A stretch of DNA of 64,000 nt from Acetobacter thailandicus (GTDB lineage Bacteria; Pseudomonadota; Alphaproteobacteria; Acetobacterales; Acetobacteraceae), in NCBI RefSeq assembly GCF_011516655.1, contig NZ_WOSV01000002.1, positions 434,001-498,000 of the forward strand. Direction: 5' to 3'. Both the position numbers and the translations under genes were made by a program. Below the pieces are notes generated by a model. That model saw only the letters and a list, made by a program, of their open reading frames with translations. It did no database searches and was not told where the DNA came from. Below, in pieces: positions 62,278 through 64,000 of the stretch (positions are counted from its first letter, which is position 1; each line of letters begins with the position of its first letter).

Positions 62278-62597
62278 GACTTCACCTCACTTTCGAGAAA
62301 AGGCATGCCTTTCATAATCTTATTATCCATCGTCTCTATATGCGCCTGAAGACGTGGTATGAACGCCGCCCATTGCGGGTCTCGCGCCAGGGTATCCCGG
62401 CGCTTTTCACGGTCATCAAGGGAAGTAAAGGCCCATATATGAACAATCTGATTAAGCTGGCCTATTTCAGAAAAATAATAGCCGATAAGTGTTCCAAGAT
62501 GTTTCTTCTGAATGGCAATGCCTTCTTCTGTTACATCTTTGATGTAAGCTGGTAGTGATCCGGTCCTGAGCCTGTAAGTCCGAATTTCATAAAACAT
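62274..62597 (-). CDS. NIPSNAP-family small protein
   Basis: 107 residues from ATG 62597 (MFYEIRTYRLRTGSLPAYI), which has an AGGTG ribosome-binding site; a GTG at 62609 overlapping the ALDH stop codon is the alternative. It has the NIPSNAP ferredoxin-like fold pattern: EIRTYRL, a central YYFSEIGQLNQIVHIWAFTSLDDREKRR, and the LQAHIETMDNKIM helix. Such proteins sit in catabolic operons in bacteria, but their activity is unclear. The ALDH-NIPSNAP-permease order with almost no spacing makes one operon. Confidence 0.85.
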   Translation of the reverse strand: MFYEIRTYRLRTGSLPAYIKDVTEEGIAIQKKHLGTLIGYYFSEIGQLNQIVHIWAFTSLDDREKRRDTLARDPQWAAFIPRLQAHIETMDNKIMKGMPFLESEVKS

Positions 62598-62605
62598 GCT
62601 ACACC

Positions 62606-64000
62606 TCACCTCATGACAAAGGGGTCACCGATTGGCTCATCCGATGTGTAGATCCACACTGATTTCGTACGAAGGTAGTCATAAATGGAGGCAACGCCTC
62701 CCTCCCGGCCGTAGCCGGTATCGCCGTACCCGCCAAAAGGCATAGAAGGTGCAATAACCCTGTAGGTATTGACCCAGACAATGCCTGCTCTGATACGTTT
62801 GACCATACGACTGGTACGACCAATATCACGCGTAAACAAACCCGATGCGAGACCGAAACGAGTTGAATTCGCCTGTGCAACTGCATCATCTTCATCATCG
62901 AACACAGAAACCGCCAGAACAGGGCCAAAAAGCTCTTCTGTCAGGGCTGATGCTGACGTGTTACGACAATCAAGAATAGTGGGCAGATAGTAATTGCCCT
63001 TTTGTGGCATATCCTGCGGCACAGCCCCACCAGTAATCAGTGTGGCACCGGCTTCGAGGCTTTCTGCCACCACGCGCTCAATTTTATCGCGCTGCTGACG
63101 CGTCGCCAGGGGGCCCATCTCTGTCGCAAAATCTGACGGCACACCAATGCGAATACGCTTTGCTTTTTCGACAATGCGCGCCAGCAGGTCATCATAAACG
63201 CCACGCTGAATAAGCAGACGTGAACCCGCTACACAGCTTTGCCCGGTTGCTGCAAAAATACTGGCAATAATCGCATTAGCTGCACTGTCCAGGTCTGCAT
63301 CATCAAAGACCATGACAGGAGATTTTCCACCCAGCTCAAGAGTCAGGTGAGCAAAATTGTCTGCTGTATTACGCACGACATGACGGGCTGTTTCTGGTCC
63401 GCCGGTAAAAGCTACGCGTGCCACCAGCGGGTGAGACGTCAGAACACGCCCGCACTCTGCACCAAAGCCGGTGATGATGTTAATAACACCGGGCGGAAAG
63501 CCTGCTTCATGTACCAGCTTTGCAAAAGCCAGGAGCGGTGCCGGGGCTTCTTCTGATGCTTTGAGCACAACCGTGCAGCCTGCTGCAATTGCGGGTGCAA
63601 TTTTAACAGCTGAGAGAAAAAGCTGCGAGTTCCACGGGACAATAGCAGCAACAACCCCGATAGGCTCATTATGCGTTGTGGCATCCATGTCTTTTTTATC
63701 GACAGGAACCACACGTCCTTCAATTTTATCAGCAAGACCTGCAAAATATCTGTAATATTCAGCAACATAAGCAATCTGCGCTTTTGTCTCGCGCACAATT
63801 TTGCCGGTATCCTGCGTCTCCAGATCAGCAAGATCAGAAGCATTCTGCTCTATCAGGTCACCAAGGCGATAAAGCAGTTTGCCACGTGCCGCGGCAGTAA
63901 GACCACGCCAGGCCGCGTCATTTAACGCACGGTCAGCAGCTTTAACAGCACGGTCGGTATCAGCCGTGCGGGCTTCTGGCATATTTGCCCAGACTTCACC
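62606..64000 (-). CDS. aldehyde dehydrogenase (N-terminus outside the window)
   Basis: Oxidises an aldehyde with NAD(P)+. The frame stays open to the window end (six codons before the first internal ATG, reading GEVWAN, typical of the ALDH N-terminal region), so the gene is partial at its 5' end. Seen: VAAIVPWNSQL, FTGGPETARHVV, catalytic Glu in LELGGKSP, and nucleophile Cys in GQSCVAGSR. MPFGGYGDTGYGREGG near the C-terminus is standard. Family closest to betaine-aldehyde/aromatic aldehyde enzymes; substrate not fixed. Followed at once by the NIPSNAP gene. Confidence 0.92.
   Translation of the reverse strand, partial: GEVWANMPEARTADTDRAVKAADRALNDAAWRGLTAAARGKLLYRLGDLIEQNASDLADLETQDTGKIVRETKAQIAYVAEYYRYFAGLADKIEGRVVPVDKKDMDATTHNEPIGVVAAIVPWNSQLFLSAVKIAPAIAAGCTVVLKASEEAPAPLLAFAKLVHEAGFPPGVINIITGFGAECGRVLTSHPLVARVAFTGGPETARHVVRNTADNFAHLTLELGGKSPVMVFDDADLDSAANAIIASIFAATGQSCVAGSRLLIQRGVYDDLLARIVEKAKRIRIGVPSDFATEMGPLATRQQRDKIERVVAESLEAGATLITGGAVPQDMPQKGNYYLPTILDCRNTSASALTEELFGPVLAVSVFDDEDDAVAQANSTRFGLASGLFTRDIGRTSRMVKRIRAGIVWVNTYRVIAPSMPFGGYGDTGYGREGGVASIYDYLRTKSVWIYTSDEPIGDPFVMR

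Noticed and set aside
1-64000. CRISPR arrays, insertion sequences or prophage
   Set aside because: No regularly spaced repeats, transposase-like or phage structural genes seen on either strand.

Overview
The window looks like a chromosomal segment of an acetic acid bacterium (Acetobacteraceae, Alphaproteobacteria). The reasons are a complete pqqABCDE cluster, the metXW pair, an NDUFA9-like complex I protein, the adjacent MotA-like/MotB-like pair, and the style of the housekeeping proteins. The base composition is moderate and codon use is uniform. I see no insertion sequence, prophage, integrase or CRISPR array. The genus cannot be fixed from sequence alone.

Layout. 1-3.6 kb (+): end of nadK, then an exported OmpA-like protein and a MotA-like/MotB-like proton-channel pair. 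3.6-6.1 kb (-): ispH-thrB-rnhA. 6.3-6.9 kb: a lipoprotein. 6.9-10.1 kb (-): pepF and an ABC1/UbiB-like kinase. 10.2-16.3 kb (-): gltD-gltB glutamate synthase. 16.4-17.8 kb: NDUFA9-like gene and a tRNA-Leu(CAG). 18.0-22.8 kb: zinc alcohol dehydrogenase (+), metX-metW (-) and lepA (-). 22.9-24.2 kb (-): an 80-residue protein, a LexA-fold-like regulator that seems to lack its protease residues, and a 61-residue membrane protein. 24.6-27.9 kb (+): pqqABCDE, which supplies PQQ for periplasmic dehydrogenases.

28-42 kb (+) reads like a stress and acid-tolerance neighbourhood. It holds an unknown lipoprotein, an unusually long Orn/Lys/Arg-type decarboxylase, an AspT-family antiporter, a ytcA-mdtNOP-type tripartite efflux operon, an exported glutaminase and a CPA1 Na+/H+ antiporter. 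A convergent organic hydroperoxide reductase (ohr) follows. 42-50.8 kb is mixed housekeeping: lytic transglycosylase, aldo/keto reductase, EamA exporter, holC, pepA, cysQ, and a Sua5-type gene followed by an unknown coiled-coil membrane protein.

50.8-59.1 kb (+): an FAD-linked 2-hydroxyacid dehydrogenase, then a lipocalin-like gene leading a full citrate lyase operon (citC-D-E-F-X-G) that ends in an AEC-family carrier. No CitS/CitT-type citrate carrier and no oxaloacetate decarboxylase is visible. 59.2-64 kb (-): an aldehyde dehydrogenase (cut by the window end), a NIPSNAP protein, an NCS1 permease, and a thiolase-fold protein in which both catalytic cysteines are replaced.

The best candidates for new biology are the decarboxylase/AspT/lipoprotein cluster, the cysteine-less thiolase homologue, the lipocalin-led citrate lyase operon with its structured leader, and the exported glutaminase. 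A recurring architectural feature is a stem-loop that overlaps the stop codon of at least seven genes.
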